DNA from: Bacillus massilinigeriensis | Lineage (GTDB): Bacteria > Bacillota > Bacilli > Bacillales > Cytobacillaceae | Reading direction: 5' to 3' | Assembly (NCBI RefSeq): GCF_900111815.1 | Contig: NZ_LT630004.1 | Location: forward strand, 1,380,223 to 1,444,222 | DNA: 64,000 bases | Shown: piece by piece, positions 9,303 through 18,171 of the stretch | Layout of the letters: each line of letters opens with the position of its first letter | How positions within the stretch are numbered: the stretch's first letter is position 1 | Program-made: the position numbers and the translations under genes | The notes under the pieces: generated by a model | The model's input: the letters and a program-made list of their open reading frames with translations, nothing else | The model's database searches: none | What the model was told of the DNA's origin: nothing

Positions 9303-10394
9303 ATGATTACACATAGCAGCAATAAAATATCAACAGTTCAAGCAGTCCTCATTGTAACGAATTTTATTCTTGCCTCAGGGATTCTAACATTGCCAAGAAA
9401 AGCGGCAGAAGCCGTGAAGACACCCGATGTCTGGATAAGCATCATCATTAGCGGCGGAATCGCCATACTGCTTGGCATTATAATGGCCAAGCTGAGTCAA
9501 TGCTACCCAGACAAGACATTTTATGAATATAGTGCAAAGTTAATGGGAAAATGGCTTGGAATGGCAGTAAGCATATGTTTCGTCATTTATTTTTGCATCT
9601 TGTCTGCTTATGAAGTCAGGATAATGGCCGAGGTTACAGGATATCTTATTTTGGAAGGAACTCCTTCCTGGGCCATAACCATACCATTCTTGTGGGTAGG
9701 CTATTATTTATTAATAGGTGGGATTACATCTATCGCAAGGCTTTTTGAGGTTATCTTTCCAATAACAATCATTGTGTTCCTGCTGGTTATAGCAATGAGT
9801 AAGGAAACGCTTCAACTAAATAACTTACGACCTGTTTTAGGACTAGGGTTCAGTCCTGTATTAAAAGGATTAAAACCTACTATTTTATCCTTTATTGGTA
9901 TTGAAATTATTCTATTTATCGTTGCCTTTATGGAAAAACCTAAAAGAGCAGTCAGAGCTGTAACGATTGGTTCACTCATCCCTATATTTTTTTATATCAT
10001 CATCCTGCTTACTGTTATAGCGGCATTATCTGTAAATGGAGTTGTCCACCGCACTTGGCCCACATTGGATCTAATCAGGGGGTATGAAATAAAAGGCTTA
10101 TTATTTGAAAGGTTTGAATCGTTTCTTCTAATAATCTGGACAATGCAGATATTTGCTACATTCGTGATTACTTATTTTGCTGCATCCCTTGGCATCTTTC
10201 AAGTTTTCAAAGTGAAGGAAAGGAAAGTGTTTTTAGGATTACTGCCAGTATTATTCTTCATCTCCATGATTCCAAAAACGCTTGATGAAGTATTTATGAT
10301 AGGTGATATGCTTGGAAAGGCAGCAGTCATTCTTTGTGGTGTGTTGCCATTGCCGCTCTTGATCCTTGCTAAATGGAAGGGGAGAATGAAATGA
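9303..10394 (+). CDS. Spore germination receptor B subunit (GerB/GerKB family permease)
   Basis: A 363-residue membrane protein of the amino-acid-permease-like spore germination family (APC superfamily), with about ten membrane segments. The ATG at 9303 is preferred because GAGGGG lies six bases before it. An in-frame ATG at 9282 overlaps the A-subunit stop and lacks such a site. The B subunit forms the germinant-binding transporter-like core between A and C. The N-terminal stretch ASGILTLPR is typical of the family, in which this region lines the ligand site. The stop codon overlaps the C-subunit start (ATGA). Confidence 0.92.
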   Translation: MITHSSNKISTVQAVLIVTNFILASGILTLPRKAAEAVKTPDVWISIIISGGIAILLGIIMAKLSQCYPDKTFYEYSAKLMGKWLGMAVSICFVIYFCILSAYEVRIMAEVTGYLILEGTPSWAITIPFLWVGYYLLIGGITSIARLFEVIFPITIIVFLLVIAMSKETLQLNNLRPVLGLGFSPVLKGLKPTILSFIGIEIILFIVAFMEKPKRAVRAVTIGSLIPIFFYIIILLTVIAALSVNGVVHRTWPTLDLIRGYEIKGLLFERFESFLLIIWTMQIFATFVITYFAASLGIFQVFKVKERKVFLGLLPVLFFISMIPKTLDEVFMIGDMLGKAAVILCGVLPLPLLILAKWKGRMK

Positions 10395-11575
10395 AAAAAA
10401 CATTCTTATTAACTTTTTTATGCTCATCTTTCCTTTTGTCTGGCTGTTGGAGCAGCAGGGAAATCGAGGAACTCGGCTTGAATGTTGGTATTGCGCTCGA
10501 TAAAGGAGATAAGGTTGCGGAGAATATGGGAAGGGTTGAAGAAACACCTGACTCCTCTGGATTTCTATTCACAAATACCTATCAGTATGTAAATATTAGT
10601 GCCGTTCCCTCGGGATCTAAGGATGGAGGCAGTGGACAAAAACAATATGTGAATATATCAGAGGTTGGTGGCACAAACCATCAAATTATTAGGGAAGTTT
10701 CTCTGCGAGAGGAAAACCCTATCATGTTCCAGCACACAAAGGTTATTGTCGTAAGCGGAGACTTGTTGAAGGATACTAGTATGAGGAAACTGCTGGATCT
10801 ATTCCTCAGAGACAATGAAATGAGACTCAGTTGTATTGTCTTGGTCACAAAAGGATCTGCAAAGGAAGTGCTTAATTTAAAAGATCCTTCTGTGATTCCA
10901 TCTTTACGTTTAGTGGGGATTGGTGATAATGTTTACAGATCAACCAAAATCCTCAAGCCCATGACACTTACAAGATTACAGGGAAATATATATTCAAATA
11001 ACAGTTATCTCATTCAAAACGTTGTTTCAAAATCTGGAGAAGTCCGATTTTCAGGCGCGGCAGTATTCAGCGGAAAAACAAATAAGCTTATTGGTTATTT
11101 GAAGGAAGAAGATCTTACGGGTGTCACCATGATAACAGGAGAGGCTAAAGGCGGAATTATTAAAGTAAATGAGGGTAAAAAAGGAAGGCAACGCGATTTT
11201 GAAATTAAAACAATTAAGAGTACAATCACGCCTAAAGTTCTTAACGGAAAGATTTCTTTCCATATTAATATTGCCGCACAAGGTAGATTATCGGAAAACT
11301 GGTTTCTGTCCCATAGGCCAATTAATCAAGTTTTGACGCAGTCGGAAAAAGAAATAAAAAAATCAATGGAACAGCGCCTTACTCAAGCATTAAAAATGAC
11401 GCAAAAGAAATATAAAGCAGATGTAATTGGGTTGGGTGAGAGGTTGAGAATCAAATATCCAAGAACATGGGAAAAAGTAAAAAGTAATTGGGATTCTACT
11501 TTTGCAAATGTTCCGGTTACCTACTCTGTTGAGGTAAATATAACGGATTATGGATATAACGATCCAAAGTCGTAG
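10391..11575 (+). CDS. Spore germination receptor C subunit (GerC/GerKC lipoprotein)
   Basis: A 394-residue lipoprotein. The ATG at 10391 is preferred to 10373 because AAGGGGAGA precedes it and because it gives a clean signal peptide, MKKTFLLTFLCSSFLLSGCW, with lipobox LSGC and Cys19. After the lipid anchor come WSSREIEELG and the three-domain GerC fold, with the conserved C-terminal KYPxxWEKVKSNWDxxF stretch (near 355-375). It is held on the outer face of the spore inner membrane as the third component of the receptor. It overlaps the B gene by four bases and is the last gene of the operon. Confidence 0.92.
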   Translation: MKKTFLLTFLCSSFLLSGCWSSREIEELGLNVGIALDKGDKVAENMGRVEETPDSSGFLFTNTYQYVNISAVPSGSKDGGSGQKQYVNISEVGGTNHQIIREVSLREENPIMFQHTKVIVVSGDLLKDTSMRKLLDLFLRDNEMRLSCIVLVTKGSAKEVLNLKDPSVIPSLRLVGIGDNVYRSTKILKPMTLTRLQGNIYSNNSYLIQNVVSKSGEVRFSGAAVFSGKTNKLIGYLKEEDLTGVTMITGEAKGGIIKVNEGKKGRQRDFEIKTIKSTITPKVLNGKISFHINIAAQGRLSENWFLSHRPINQVLTQSEKEIKKSMEQRLTQALKMTQKKYKADVIGLGERLRIKYPRTWEKVKSNWDSTFANVPVTYSVEVNITDYGYNDPKS

Positions 11576-11600
11576 TTTTCTCAGGATTATAGGAATTGTA

Positions 11601-11636
11601 ACAGGTACTCAAATAACATTGTGTACCTGTTTTTGT
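11601..11636 (+). terminator. Terminator of the germinant receptor operon
   Basis: ACAGGTAC (11601-11608) pairs with GTACCTGT (11623-11630), followed by TTTTGTGT. It lies 25 bases after the C-subunit stop. Confidence 0.8.
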
Positions 11637-11741
11637 GTGTATTTCTAAAAAAACTCCTCTCAATGGCAAAAAATCTCGTTATTTTATTGTATTTTTTTAT
11701 AATCTTTATTATAATAAATAAGTCGTTGAATTTCATTACAT

Positions 11742-11815
11742 GTCTCAGTAGCTCAGCAGGATAGAGCAACAGTTTCCTAAACTGTAGGTCGGGGGTTCGA
11801 ATCCCTCCTGGGACG
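11742..11815 (+). tRNA. tRNA-Arg (anticodon CCU)
   Basis: The 74-base cloverleaf can be folded by eye. The acceptor GTCTCAG pairs with CTGGGAC (one T-G pair), leaving G as the discriminator. The D arm contains AGCTCAGCAGGATAGAGC. The anticodon stem ACAGT/ACTGT encloses the loop TTCCTAA, with anticodon CCT in the centre. The T arm is GGGGGTTCGAATCCCTC. CCA is not encoded. It decodes AGG arginine codons. It is a solitary tRNA gene with its own terminator, and no integrase or duplicated 3' end is visible nearby. Confidence 0.95.
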
Positions 11816-11820
11816 CTAAC

Positions 11821-11852
11821 AAAAACCTTGAGAATTCAAGGTTTTTCTTTTT
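11821..11852 (+). terminator. Terminator of the tRNA-Arg gene
   Basis: AAAAACCTTG (11821-11830) pairs with CAAGGTTTTT (11837-11846), followed by CTTTTT. It starts six bases past the tRNA. Confidence 0.85.
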
Positions 11853-11951
11853 AGCCACTTACTAAAACAACCCGCTTCTAGCATGTTTAATGGTAACGTA
11901 AAATGGGCTTTCCTTATGAAAATTGCCAGGCAGGCCTGACGAAAATATTCA

Positions 11952-12770
11952 TCAATTGCTTTTGCTGTGTTTTTCTTTTGCAAATTGCTCCAATGCCTGT
12001 TGAGATATGGCAATATGCCCATCTTGACTAGGATGAACTCGATCAACGGACAGATGATCCGGGTGGCTAGAATTAATTACCTTGGTTGTTTGGACTACCA
12101 CAGAGTGATTAAAGTTTTGGGCAAATTGATAAAGCCGTAAGTTCCATTTAGGTAACAGTTTATCGGATAAGGAGTAAAACGTATGGTCGATTGGGAGCGG
12201 ATTGTATAACTCTAAAAGGACAATTGTTACTTGGGGATTGAGGGTAAGGATAATGTCACTGACACCTGTCATATTATCAACAAATTCAGACTGTAATGTA
12301 TCAAATGTACCGATTGCCGTAGCAAAATCAGAATGGCGTGCTGCACGTAATATATCATTGCCTCCGACATTTAGGATAATAACCTCGGATTGCTTAATTT
12401 CTTCGTCCAATCGTCCCCTTTGAACGATATCGTACAGCTTTTTGCTCGTTAAACCATTTATTCCTTCATTCCTTAAGAAGACTTCCTTTCCGGTCTGCTC
12501 TGAAAGACCAGCAGAAAAGCTTTGAACAAAATTAGCTTTTGGATCAGTTCCAAAACCGGTAATGACCGAATCTCCTAGCGCAAGCATGTGTATTGTATCG
12601 ATTCCCGACTCTTTAAGATAAGTGATATGGGAAGGGGAACCTTCTTCCGGCTGACCCATTGTCTTATTTTTTAATGAACTTATTTGGTAATAGGGAAGGT
12701 AAAGCCATAATGCTGAGGCAATCCCGCCTAATACCAACAATACAATGCAGATTTTCACAAATTTCTTCAA
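11952..12770 (-). CDS. SGNH/GDSL-family hydrolase, membrane-anchored
   Basis: A 272-residue esterase/lipase-like protein. The TTG at 12770 is chosen because GAGGTGG lies just before it; a longer frame to 12818 lacks a site. An N-terminal membrane anchor or uncleaved signal (about 3-25) is followed by the SGNH blocks: block I LALGDSVITG (nucleophile Ser), the Gly block GGNDIL, and block V SVDRVHPSQDGH with the catalytic Asp and His. It resembles the YpmR-type lipases of Bacillus. It probably acts outside the membrane on acyl esters. The substrate is not defined. Confidence 0.85.
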   Translation of the reverse strand: MKKFVKICIVLLVLGGIASALWLYLPYYQISSLKNKTMGQPEEGSPSHITYLKESGIDTIHMLALGDSVITGFGTDPKANFVQSFSAGLSEQTGKEVFLRNEGINGLTSKKLYDIVQRGRLDEEIKQSEVIILNVGGNDILRAARHSDFATAIGTFDTLQSEFVDNMTGVSDIILTLNPQVTIVLLELYNPLPIDHTFYSLSDKLLPKWNLRLYQFAQNFNHSVVVQTTKVINSSHPDHLSVDRVHPSQDGHIAISQQALEQFAKEKHSKSN

Positions 12771-12844
12771 TAATACCACCTCGTTATATCGTATTCTATC
12801 AGGTTTATTACGATACATGGATAGGAGGTTTGTGCCAATAATTT

Positions 12845-12878
12845 ATAAAAAAGAGCCGATCCATTCAAAAGAATGGCG
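12845..12878 (-). terminator. Terminator overlapping the XRE gene stop codon
   Basis: On the minus strand GCCGCCATTC pairs with GAATGGATCGGC (two-base bulge) around TTTT, followed by TCTTTTTT. The stop codon of the XRE gene lies inside the hairpin loop. Confidence 0.75.
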
Positions 12879-13101
12879 GCACCCCTTCACTAATTCCTTT
12901 CACTATGGCTGAAATTGATTGAATTTGATGATCATCAAGGTCGAAAGCATCCTTTACTTTACTTTCAAGGTTAGCTGTAACCCTGCGTTTTCCCACCTCG
13001 ACCAGGGCAATGAGGGCAAAGCTTACATCCACTAGTTTTGCAAATTCTCGTTGATTCAGATTATAGCTTCTTCTTAAATACTTTATAATATCCTTGTTCA
13101 C
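12865..13101 (-). CDS. XRE-family helix-turn-helix regulator (small)
   Basis: A 78-residue DNA-binding protein. The helix-turn-helix lies at about residues 14-37 (NLNQREFAKLVDVSFALIAL) and is followed by a short helical tail. The GTG start at 13101 follows AAAGGAGTG with good spacing. It consists of the HTH domain only, with no sensor region, so it probably acts as a dimeric repressor or a co-regulator. The target is unknown. It is oriented with, but separated by its own terminator from, the SGNH hydrolase gene. Confidence 0.8.
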   Translation of the reverse strand: MNKDIIKYLRRSYNLNQREFAKLVDVSFALIALVEVGKRRVTANLESKVKDAFDLDDHQIQSISAIVKGISEGVPPFF

Positions 13102-13200
13102 ATGTTACACTCCTTTAGAAAAAGCTAATAATAAATTAACTTATATTCCGAAGGTTGTCAAAGTGTAAAAGGAAGTTGATTTCGAGGAAAAACAGCGGAA

Positions 13201-14091
13201 TTAATGGATATCTCGCTTTTTAAATCTTCCGCCACGTACTTCTGAAATGCTTGCAACCGCAAGAAAGGCAGAATTATCAATTTCTTCGATGATGGATTTT
13301 AGCTTTGCCTCCTCTAAACGAGTTATAACACAGAAGATTACTTTTTTGTCGTCCCCTGTGTATGCGCCCTCACCTTTCAAGTAAGTTACTCCACGGCCAA
13401 GACGGGCAAGAATGGCATCTCCAACTTCCTGATGCTTATCACTGATAATCCAGGCAGACTTTGATTCATCTAATCCCATGATGACAATATCAATTGTCTT
13501 GAATGCAATAAAGTAGGCGATGAATGAATACATAGCTCTGTCCCATCCAAATACGAATCCAGCAACACTAAATATGAAAATATTGAAGAACATAATAAAT
13601 TCACCGACAGAAAACGGCAGTTTTTTATTAGCAAGGATAGCCATTATTTCCGTTCCATCTAGAGATCCGCCATATCGAATAACAATACCTACGCCAGCGC
13701 CTAGAGTTATACCGCCAAAGACCGTTGCAAGCAGCAGGTCATCTGTTAATGACGGGAGATCGTGCAGCAAGGAAGTAGTGATGGAGAGGACAAGTATCCC
13801 CAATAGTGTAGATAATGAAAAAGTTTTCCCTATTTGTTTATATCCAATAAAGAAGAATGGGATGTTTAATAGGAAGATGAAAATTCCGAGGCGAAACCCT
13901 GTTAAATGAGAAAGGATGATGGAAATGCCAACAATTCCTCCGTCAAGAATTTTGTTGGGTACGAGGAATTCTTCGAGCCCGACACCCATCAAGACAGCGC
14001 CCAGCACAATGAAGAATATTCGGGTAGCGAGCTTGGTCTTTGGTAATCCTTTATGCTTTTTTTGCAGTGCCTGATCGTTCAGTGTGTTCAT
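13201..14091 (-). CDS. YitT-family membrane protein (DUF2179 C-terminus)
   Basis: A 296-residue protein of the YitT/YvjA/YqfU family of Bacillus. Five to six membrane segments span about 25-200. A cytoplasmic C-terminal DUF2179 domain of about 80 residues follows, including RGVTYLKGEGAYTG and a conserved EVRGGRFKK near the end. The ATG at 14091 has AGGAGG seven bases upstream; the longer frame to 14145 does not. The function of the family is not established. It is monocistronic, with no partner gene. Confidence 0.85.
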   Translation of the reverse strand: MNTLNDQALQKKHKGLPKTKLATRIFFIVLGAVLMGVGLEEFLVPNKILDGGIVGISIILSHLTGFRLGIFIFLLNIPFFFIGYKQIGKTFSLSTLLGILVLSITTSLLHDLPSLTDDLLLATVFGGITLGAGVGIVIRYGGSLDGTEIMAILANKKLPFSVGEFIMFFNIFIFSVAGFVFGWDRAMYSFIAYFIAFKTIDIVIMGLDESKSAWIISDKHQEVGDAILARLGRGVTYLKGEGAYTGDDKKVIFCVITRLEEAKLKSIIEEIDNSAFLAVASISEVRGGRFKKRDIH

Positions 14092-14240
14092 ATTTTTCCT
14101 CCTTCTAGTCATTTGCAATACGAGGCTATATATATATTTTAACATAATTAGCGTTATCTTTAAAAATTCACTAATCCTTGTATTGTCTAACAGCCTCAGC
14201 GGGTAAAGGAACAGTAAAACTGTGATAAAGGATGTTGTGC

Positions 14241-15389
14241 GTGAATCTATTACTAGCTACTGGACTATTTTTGTTAATCTTGTTTTTTGTAGGTATTATT
14301 GGTACAAAAGTAATTAACCTCCCCGATATTTTGCTCTACATCATCCTCGGTCTCGTACTGTCCAATATATTTAATGATAATAAGGTAATTGAAACCGCTG
14401 GGGAAATGGGACTTGTGTTGTTGTTTTTTATACTTGGTATGGATTTTTCGGTTAACAGGCTAAAGAAAAATGGCAGGCGGGTCTGGAAAGCAGGGCTGCT
14501 CGACGTGCTTCTTGGCATCGGTGTTACCATGCTGATCTGCAAGCTGTTTGGGTTAGACTGGGTTTCCTCCCTGCTGATCGGCGGTATTGTTTATGCTACA
14601 AGTTCCTCTATTACAGCAAAACTGTTGCAAGATAAAAACAGGACAGAGAATAAAGAATCGGAATTTCTCTTCCTTATTCTTATTTTCGAGGACTTGATTG
14701 CTCCTATTCTTGTGACCGTCCTTATCGGTGTAACGGGAAAGGGCTTCTCACCGTACGATTTTGGGAGTCTTCTTCTTAAGGTAATCGTTATGGCTGCAAT
14801 TGCTGTGCTTTTTGCTAAAATAGTAATGAAGAAGGCGGAACCAATTTTGAAAAATATCCGGAATGATGACATTTTTATTGTTCTTATCGCTGGTGTTGCC
14901 CTCTGTAATGCAGGGATTGCTGTTTTCTTTGGCTTATCGGAAGTGATTGGCGCATTTTTAGCTGGGCTCATGTTCTCAGAAACAAGCATGAAGGACAAAA
15001 TCGAAAAAGTAGCAATGCCGCTGCGCAATGTCCTCTTACCCTTTTTCTTCTTGAACTTTGGGACCCACGTAAAGCTGACAGGGGAAATTCCATACCCAGT
15101 TCTTCTTGCCGTATTGGTTGGATGGAGTATCATTCATAAGGTAGCGGTAGGTTATTTCGGCGGAAGATGGTATGGTCTTTCGGGCTATCATTCATTAACA
15201 GCCGGGTTATCTTTGACCCAACGCGGAGAATTTTCTGTTATTATTGCAGGACTTGCGGCGGGAGCTTTGAACGTTTTTGCAAGTATCTATATTTTAATCA
15301 TCACCATTATTGGTACCATTCTATTTCAGTTAGCGCCAAAGCTGAATAAATTGGTATACGACAAAAAGATCAGATTCAGGCAAACGTAG
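14241..15389 (+). CDS. Monovalent cation:proton antiporter (CPA2/KefB family)
   Basis: A 382-residue membrane protein with about 11-12 hydrophobic segments covering its length, as in the CPA2 Na+/H+ exchanger domain. Conserved stretches include GLVLLFFILGMDFS, the ED pair in LIFEDLIAPIL, and SLTQRGEFS near the C-terminus. It exchanges K+ or Na+ for protons. There is no C-terminal TrkA-N domain and no adjacent KhtT-like subunit, so gating must differ from KefB/KhtTU. The GTG at 14241 is preferred because AAAGGA lies seven bases before it; the ATG at 14232 overlaps that site. Confidence 0.85.
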   Translation: MNLLLATGLFLLILFFVGIIGTKVINLPDILLYIILGLVLSNIFNDNKVIETAGEMGLVLLFFILGMDFSVNRLKKNGRRVWKAGLLDVLLGIGVTMLICKLFGLDWVSSLLIGGIVYATSSSITAKLLQDKNRTENKESEFLFLILIFEDLIAPILVTVLIGVTGKGFSPYDFGSLLLKVIVMAAIAVLFAKIVMKKAEPILKNIRNDDIFIVLIAGVALCNAGIAVFFGLSEVIGAFLAGLMFSETSMKDKIEKVAMPLRNVLLPFFFLNFGTHVKLTGEIPYPVLLAVLVGWSIIHKVAVGYFGGRWYGLSGYHSLTAGLSLTQRGEFSVIIAGLAAGALNVFASIYILIITIIGTILFQLAPKLNKLVYDKKIRFRQT

Positions 15390-15545
15390 TGGGAGCAGGT
15401 ATTGCAATTGCTTCTATTGATGTTAACGATCTGCTGCATCCTTTTGTCAACGTATGTGGCCGATAAGTTGTGTAGCATAATCGCATGATGCAAATTAATG
15501 AATATCGTGGTCTGGAATGAACTGGAGAATAAGGTGGTTTTCAGA

Positions 15546-16361
15546 ATGCAAAGGACAAAAGAGTTAACGGAATATTTACTTGAGAATGCAGAAATATTAA
15601 CGGAGCAATGGTTAGATTTACGTGAAGAAAATCAATCGACATACGGCAAGGAAGCACCTATAGAGGTGGAAGAAGATATTAAGGAACAAAATATGAAACT
15701 GATTCAAACTGTGGCCCATGCGCTGTTAGGGGAATCAGATTATAAAGAATGGGCATTTGAAACATCGACTAGGCGGGCGAAAATGAATACGCCGCTAGAA
15801 GAAGTGCTTCGAAGCTTTAAGCTTTTCAGAGAAACTTATTGGAGCTATATTGTGAAGTTTGCGATAGAAACCGGTGGGGATACAATTGAATTGGGCAATT
15901 GGGGAGAGAGAATCAACTTTATATTTGACGATATTATTGAAGTGTTTTGTGCTCATTATCAAAAAGTCCACGAGGAAAACGTCAGAGCACAGAAGGAAAT
16001 GATGCTTGAAATGAGCAGCCCAGTCATACCTGTCTATAGTAATGTTGGGATTCTTCCGCTTGTAGGAGATATTGATACGTACAGAGCAAAAATCATCAGA
16101 GAAAAAACATTGCTTCAAGTAAGCAATTTGAAACTTGAGCATTTAATTGTTGACTTGTCCGGGGTTCCGATTATTGACACGATGGTAGCACATGAACTGT
16201 TTCAGATTATTAAGGCACTGTCCTTGTTGGGAGTGCAAGCCGCTATTACGGGTATAAGTCCTGCCATTGCTCAGACATCCGTTAATTTGGGATTAGATTT
16301 CAGTGGTATTGCAACTTACTCCAGCCTGCAACAGGCATTGCTCTTCTATATTCGTACGTAA
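15546..16361 (+). CDS. RsbR-like STAS-domain protein, first copy
   Basis: A 271-residue RsbR paralog. An N-terminal RsbR_N/globin-like helical domain (about 1-135) is followed by a STAS domain (about 155-265). RsbR proteins build the stressosome that holds RsbT and controls sigma-B. Both threonines phosphorylated by RsbT in RsbRA have counterparts here: GDIDTYRA and VPIIDTMVAH. The start at 15546 follows AAGGTGG; the longer frame from 15498 has no site. The next gene is a second RsbR-type protein. No rsbS, rsbT or rsbX is present in the window. Confidence 0.88.
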   Translation: MQRTKELTEYLLENAEILTEQWLDLREENQSTYGKEAPIEVEEDIKEQNMKLIQTVAHALLGESDYKEWAFETSTRRAKMNTPLEEVLRSFKLFRETYWSYIVKFAIETGGDTIELGNWGERINFIFDDIIEVFCAHYQKVHEENVRAQKEMMLEMSSPVIPVYSNVGILPLVGDIDTYRAKIIREKTLLQVSNLKLEHLIVDLSGVPIIDTMVAHELFQIIKALSLLGVQAAITGISPAIAQTSVNLGLDFSGIATYSSLQQALLFYIRT

Positions 16362-16407
16362 TAAAATAAGGTAGTGTTACTACTATCACAAGGAGTGTGG
16401 AAAATAG

Positions 16408-17229
16408 TTGAACAGCAAAAAGGCCGTAGTAGAATATTTAACCATCAATTCGCGACAGCTGGCGGCGCAATTGGTTGCAGATATTATAAATAGGCTGTAT
16501 ATGGAAATACCCCAGCGGGAAATCGAGCATTCCATTGATATGTATGAAGAATTTTTCGGATTTTTAGGCGGGCTTGTTGAGGGAAGTGAGGAAGCTCCCC
16601 CGGATGCACTCATTCAATGGAGCCGCAGCAATGGGGAACGAGAAGCATCACATGGGGGAAGGGTTTCAGAAATTTTAATTCGCTATCCTGATACTAGGAT
16701 TGCTTTTTCTCGTCTATTGTCCAAGATTGGCAAGGACCATGGATTATCTGTGGAAGATATGATTTGGCTTGTTACAAGGGTGAATTATTTTCTTGACTTG
16801 AGCTTGAATGAGACAGTGTTTGCATTTGAGCGCCTATCAGAAAAGCTTCTTCAGGAAACGAAAGAAGAAATTGATTCATTGTCTGCACCTGTGGTTCCTG
16901 TTCAAAAGGGGCTTGCAGTCCTTCCTTTGATTGGTAACCTTGATCATGAGAGAGCGACGCGTATTATGGAAACAGCTATTCCGAAGATTGCTAAGCAGAA
17001 GTATAACAGCCTTATTATTGACTTTTCAGGTATCGTAAATATCGATGCGACTATCGCGAAACATATTTCTGATTTTAATAATATTCTTAGATTGCTTGGT
17101 ATTGAATGCATAGCGACAGGCATCCGTCCTGAGATGGCAATCTCCGCTATCGATGCAGGAATCAAGTTTTCCGGAATGAAAACATTTGCGAATGTAAGAC
17201 AAGCAGTAGATAGTTATTCACAACGGTAA
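16408..17229 (+). CDS. RsbR-like STAS-domain protein, second copy
   Basis: A 273-residue paralog of the preceding gene, 46 bases downstream and probably cotranscribed. It starts at TTG 16408 after AAGGAG. It has the same layout: a helical N-terminal sensor (about 1-150) and a STAS domain (about 165-270). The usual phosphorylation sites are altered. The first threonine is replaced by His (GNLDHERA), and the second site reads NIDATIAKH, with Ala where RsbRA has Thr205. It probably retains a structural stressosome role with different switching. A long hairpin terminator follows. Confidence 0.86.
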   Translation: MNSKKAVVEYLTINSRQLAAQLVADIINRLYMEIPQREIEHSIDMYEEFFGFLGGLVEGSEEAPPDALIQWSRSNGEREASHGGRVSEILIRYPDTRIAFSRLLSKIGKDHGLSVEDMIWLVTRVNYFLDLSLNETVFAFERLSEKLLQETKEEIDSLSAPVVPVQKGLAVLPLIGNLDHERATRIMETAIPKIAKQKYNSLIIDFSGIVNIDATIAKHISDFNNILRLLGIECIATGIRPEMAISAIDAGIKFSGMKTFANVRQAVDSYSQR

Positions 17230-17321
17230 CGAGCCCTCTTTTTGAGTGCCTTCTCTTTTAAGCATTTCTCATCAAAGAGATGAACTAAAGAAAGTCCAAA
17301 ATAGCAATTACTTAGAACCAT

Positions 17322-17376
17322 AAGGACTGTAGACATACCCGATGAAAACTGGTTATGGCTGCAGTCTTTATTATTT
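17322..17376 (+). terminator. Long hairpin terminator after the STAS pair
   Basis: AAGGACTGTAG (17322-17332) pairs with CTGCAGTCTTT (17359-17369), with an inner pairing of CATACC to GGTTATG. TATTATTT follows. Confidence 0.65.
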
Positions 17377-17401
17377 GCTTCCCGAGAGCAGGGGGTACTT
17401 T

Positions 17402-17848
17402 CTAGCCAATATGATGGTGGCTCTCCGCTGAAATGATAGTCGTTTTTTTGTAGCCTGATGCCAGAATGCCGTGAAGGCGGGAAGGAGTGGTATCTGCTTT
17501 TACAACATATTTACCTTCCAGTGCAATTGCTTTTACGTCGGATATGTGAACCATTTTTACGTCTTTGCCAATCCGGGTGGCAGATGGGGAGGAGTGCGTG
17601 ACATTGATATTTTTAGGCGTGATAAAATCAGCATGATGATTACCGCCAAATACTTTAATATCATTTCCAGCATGCTTGAAGGCTCTAATGGAAATATTTT
17701 TAAGTAGTACATTTCTTGCTTTATACTGAAGTGCAATAATTGGATTCCCCTTATAATCATATTCAGGATCACCAATGAGAAGAAATTTCTCCTCTGTATA
17801 GCGTATGATTAGTTCTTTGTTTTTTTTGTGGATTATGTTTGAAATCAA
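17402..17848 (-). CDS. Protein of unknown function with a possible 5' frameshift
   Basis: A 148-residue frame from a TTG at 17848, with AAAGGA about ten bases upstream. The protein has no signal peptide or membrane segment. It looks beta-rich, with alternating hydrophobic residues, and ends in a His cluster (SHHHIG). It is not recognised. A different frame has an ATG at about 17858 with a better-spaced site (GGGAGGG), and would join this frame if one base were missing from a run of eight A near codons 7-10. The true N-terminus is therefore uncertain. It is monocistronic and lies between the STAS pair and the thiamine operon. Confidence 0.6.
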   Translation of the reverse strand: MISNIIHKKNKELIIRYTEEKFLLIGDPEYDYKGNPIIALQYKARNVLLKNISIRAFKHAGNDIKVFGGNHHADFITPKNINVTHSSPSATRIGKDVKMVHISDVKAIALEGKYVVKADTTPSRLHGILASGYKKTTIISAESHHHIG

Positions 17849-17974
17849 GTTTTGACATTCCTTTGTCCCTCCCTAATATTATCAATTCCCTCTATAAATC
17901 TTGAATAATCCAGCTGGTACATTATACTTTACAGAATGCTGTTTGCGGGATATGATGGAAAAAAACTTTACCAC

Positions 17975-18072
17975 TACTAGGGGTGCCTCCGATCGAGGCT
18001 GAGAGGAAAACAAAAGGTTTTCTAACCCTTTGGACCTGATCTGGATCATACCAGCGTAGGAAAGTAGCTGCA
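17975..18072 (+). promoter_or_regulatory. TPP riboswitch (THI element)
   Basis: The conserved core of the thiamine pyrophosphate riboswitch is present: GGGGTGCC, then CTGAGAGG, then ACCCTTTGGACCTGATC followed by TGGATCATACCAGCGTAGG. It lies about 100 bases upstream of thiM and is followed by a terminator-like hairpin. TPP binding should therefore switch off the thiMDE operon by transcription termination. Confidence 0.95.
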
Positions 18073-18085
18073 TTTTCGCTATTAT

Positions 18086-18118
18086 GCCGGGTCCAGTATG
18101 GATTCCGGCTTTATTATT
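18086..18118 (+). terminator. Expression-platform terminator of the TPP riboswitch
   Basis: GCCGGGTCC pairs imperfectly with GGATTCCGGC, followed by TTTATTATTTTAT. It sits between the TPP aptamer and thiM, so it is probably the regulated terminator. Confidence 0.75.
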
Positions 18119-18171
18119 TTATCAAAAACGCTATGATCTGTCGGTGGGAAAGTGGAATGGAGAGGAAAAGG

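Noticed and set aside
11742..11815. tRNA-Arg as an integration site for a mobile element
   Set aside because: No integrase gene and no duplicated tRNA 3' end were seen nearby.
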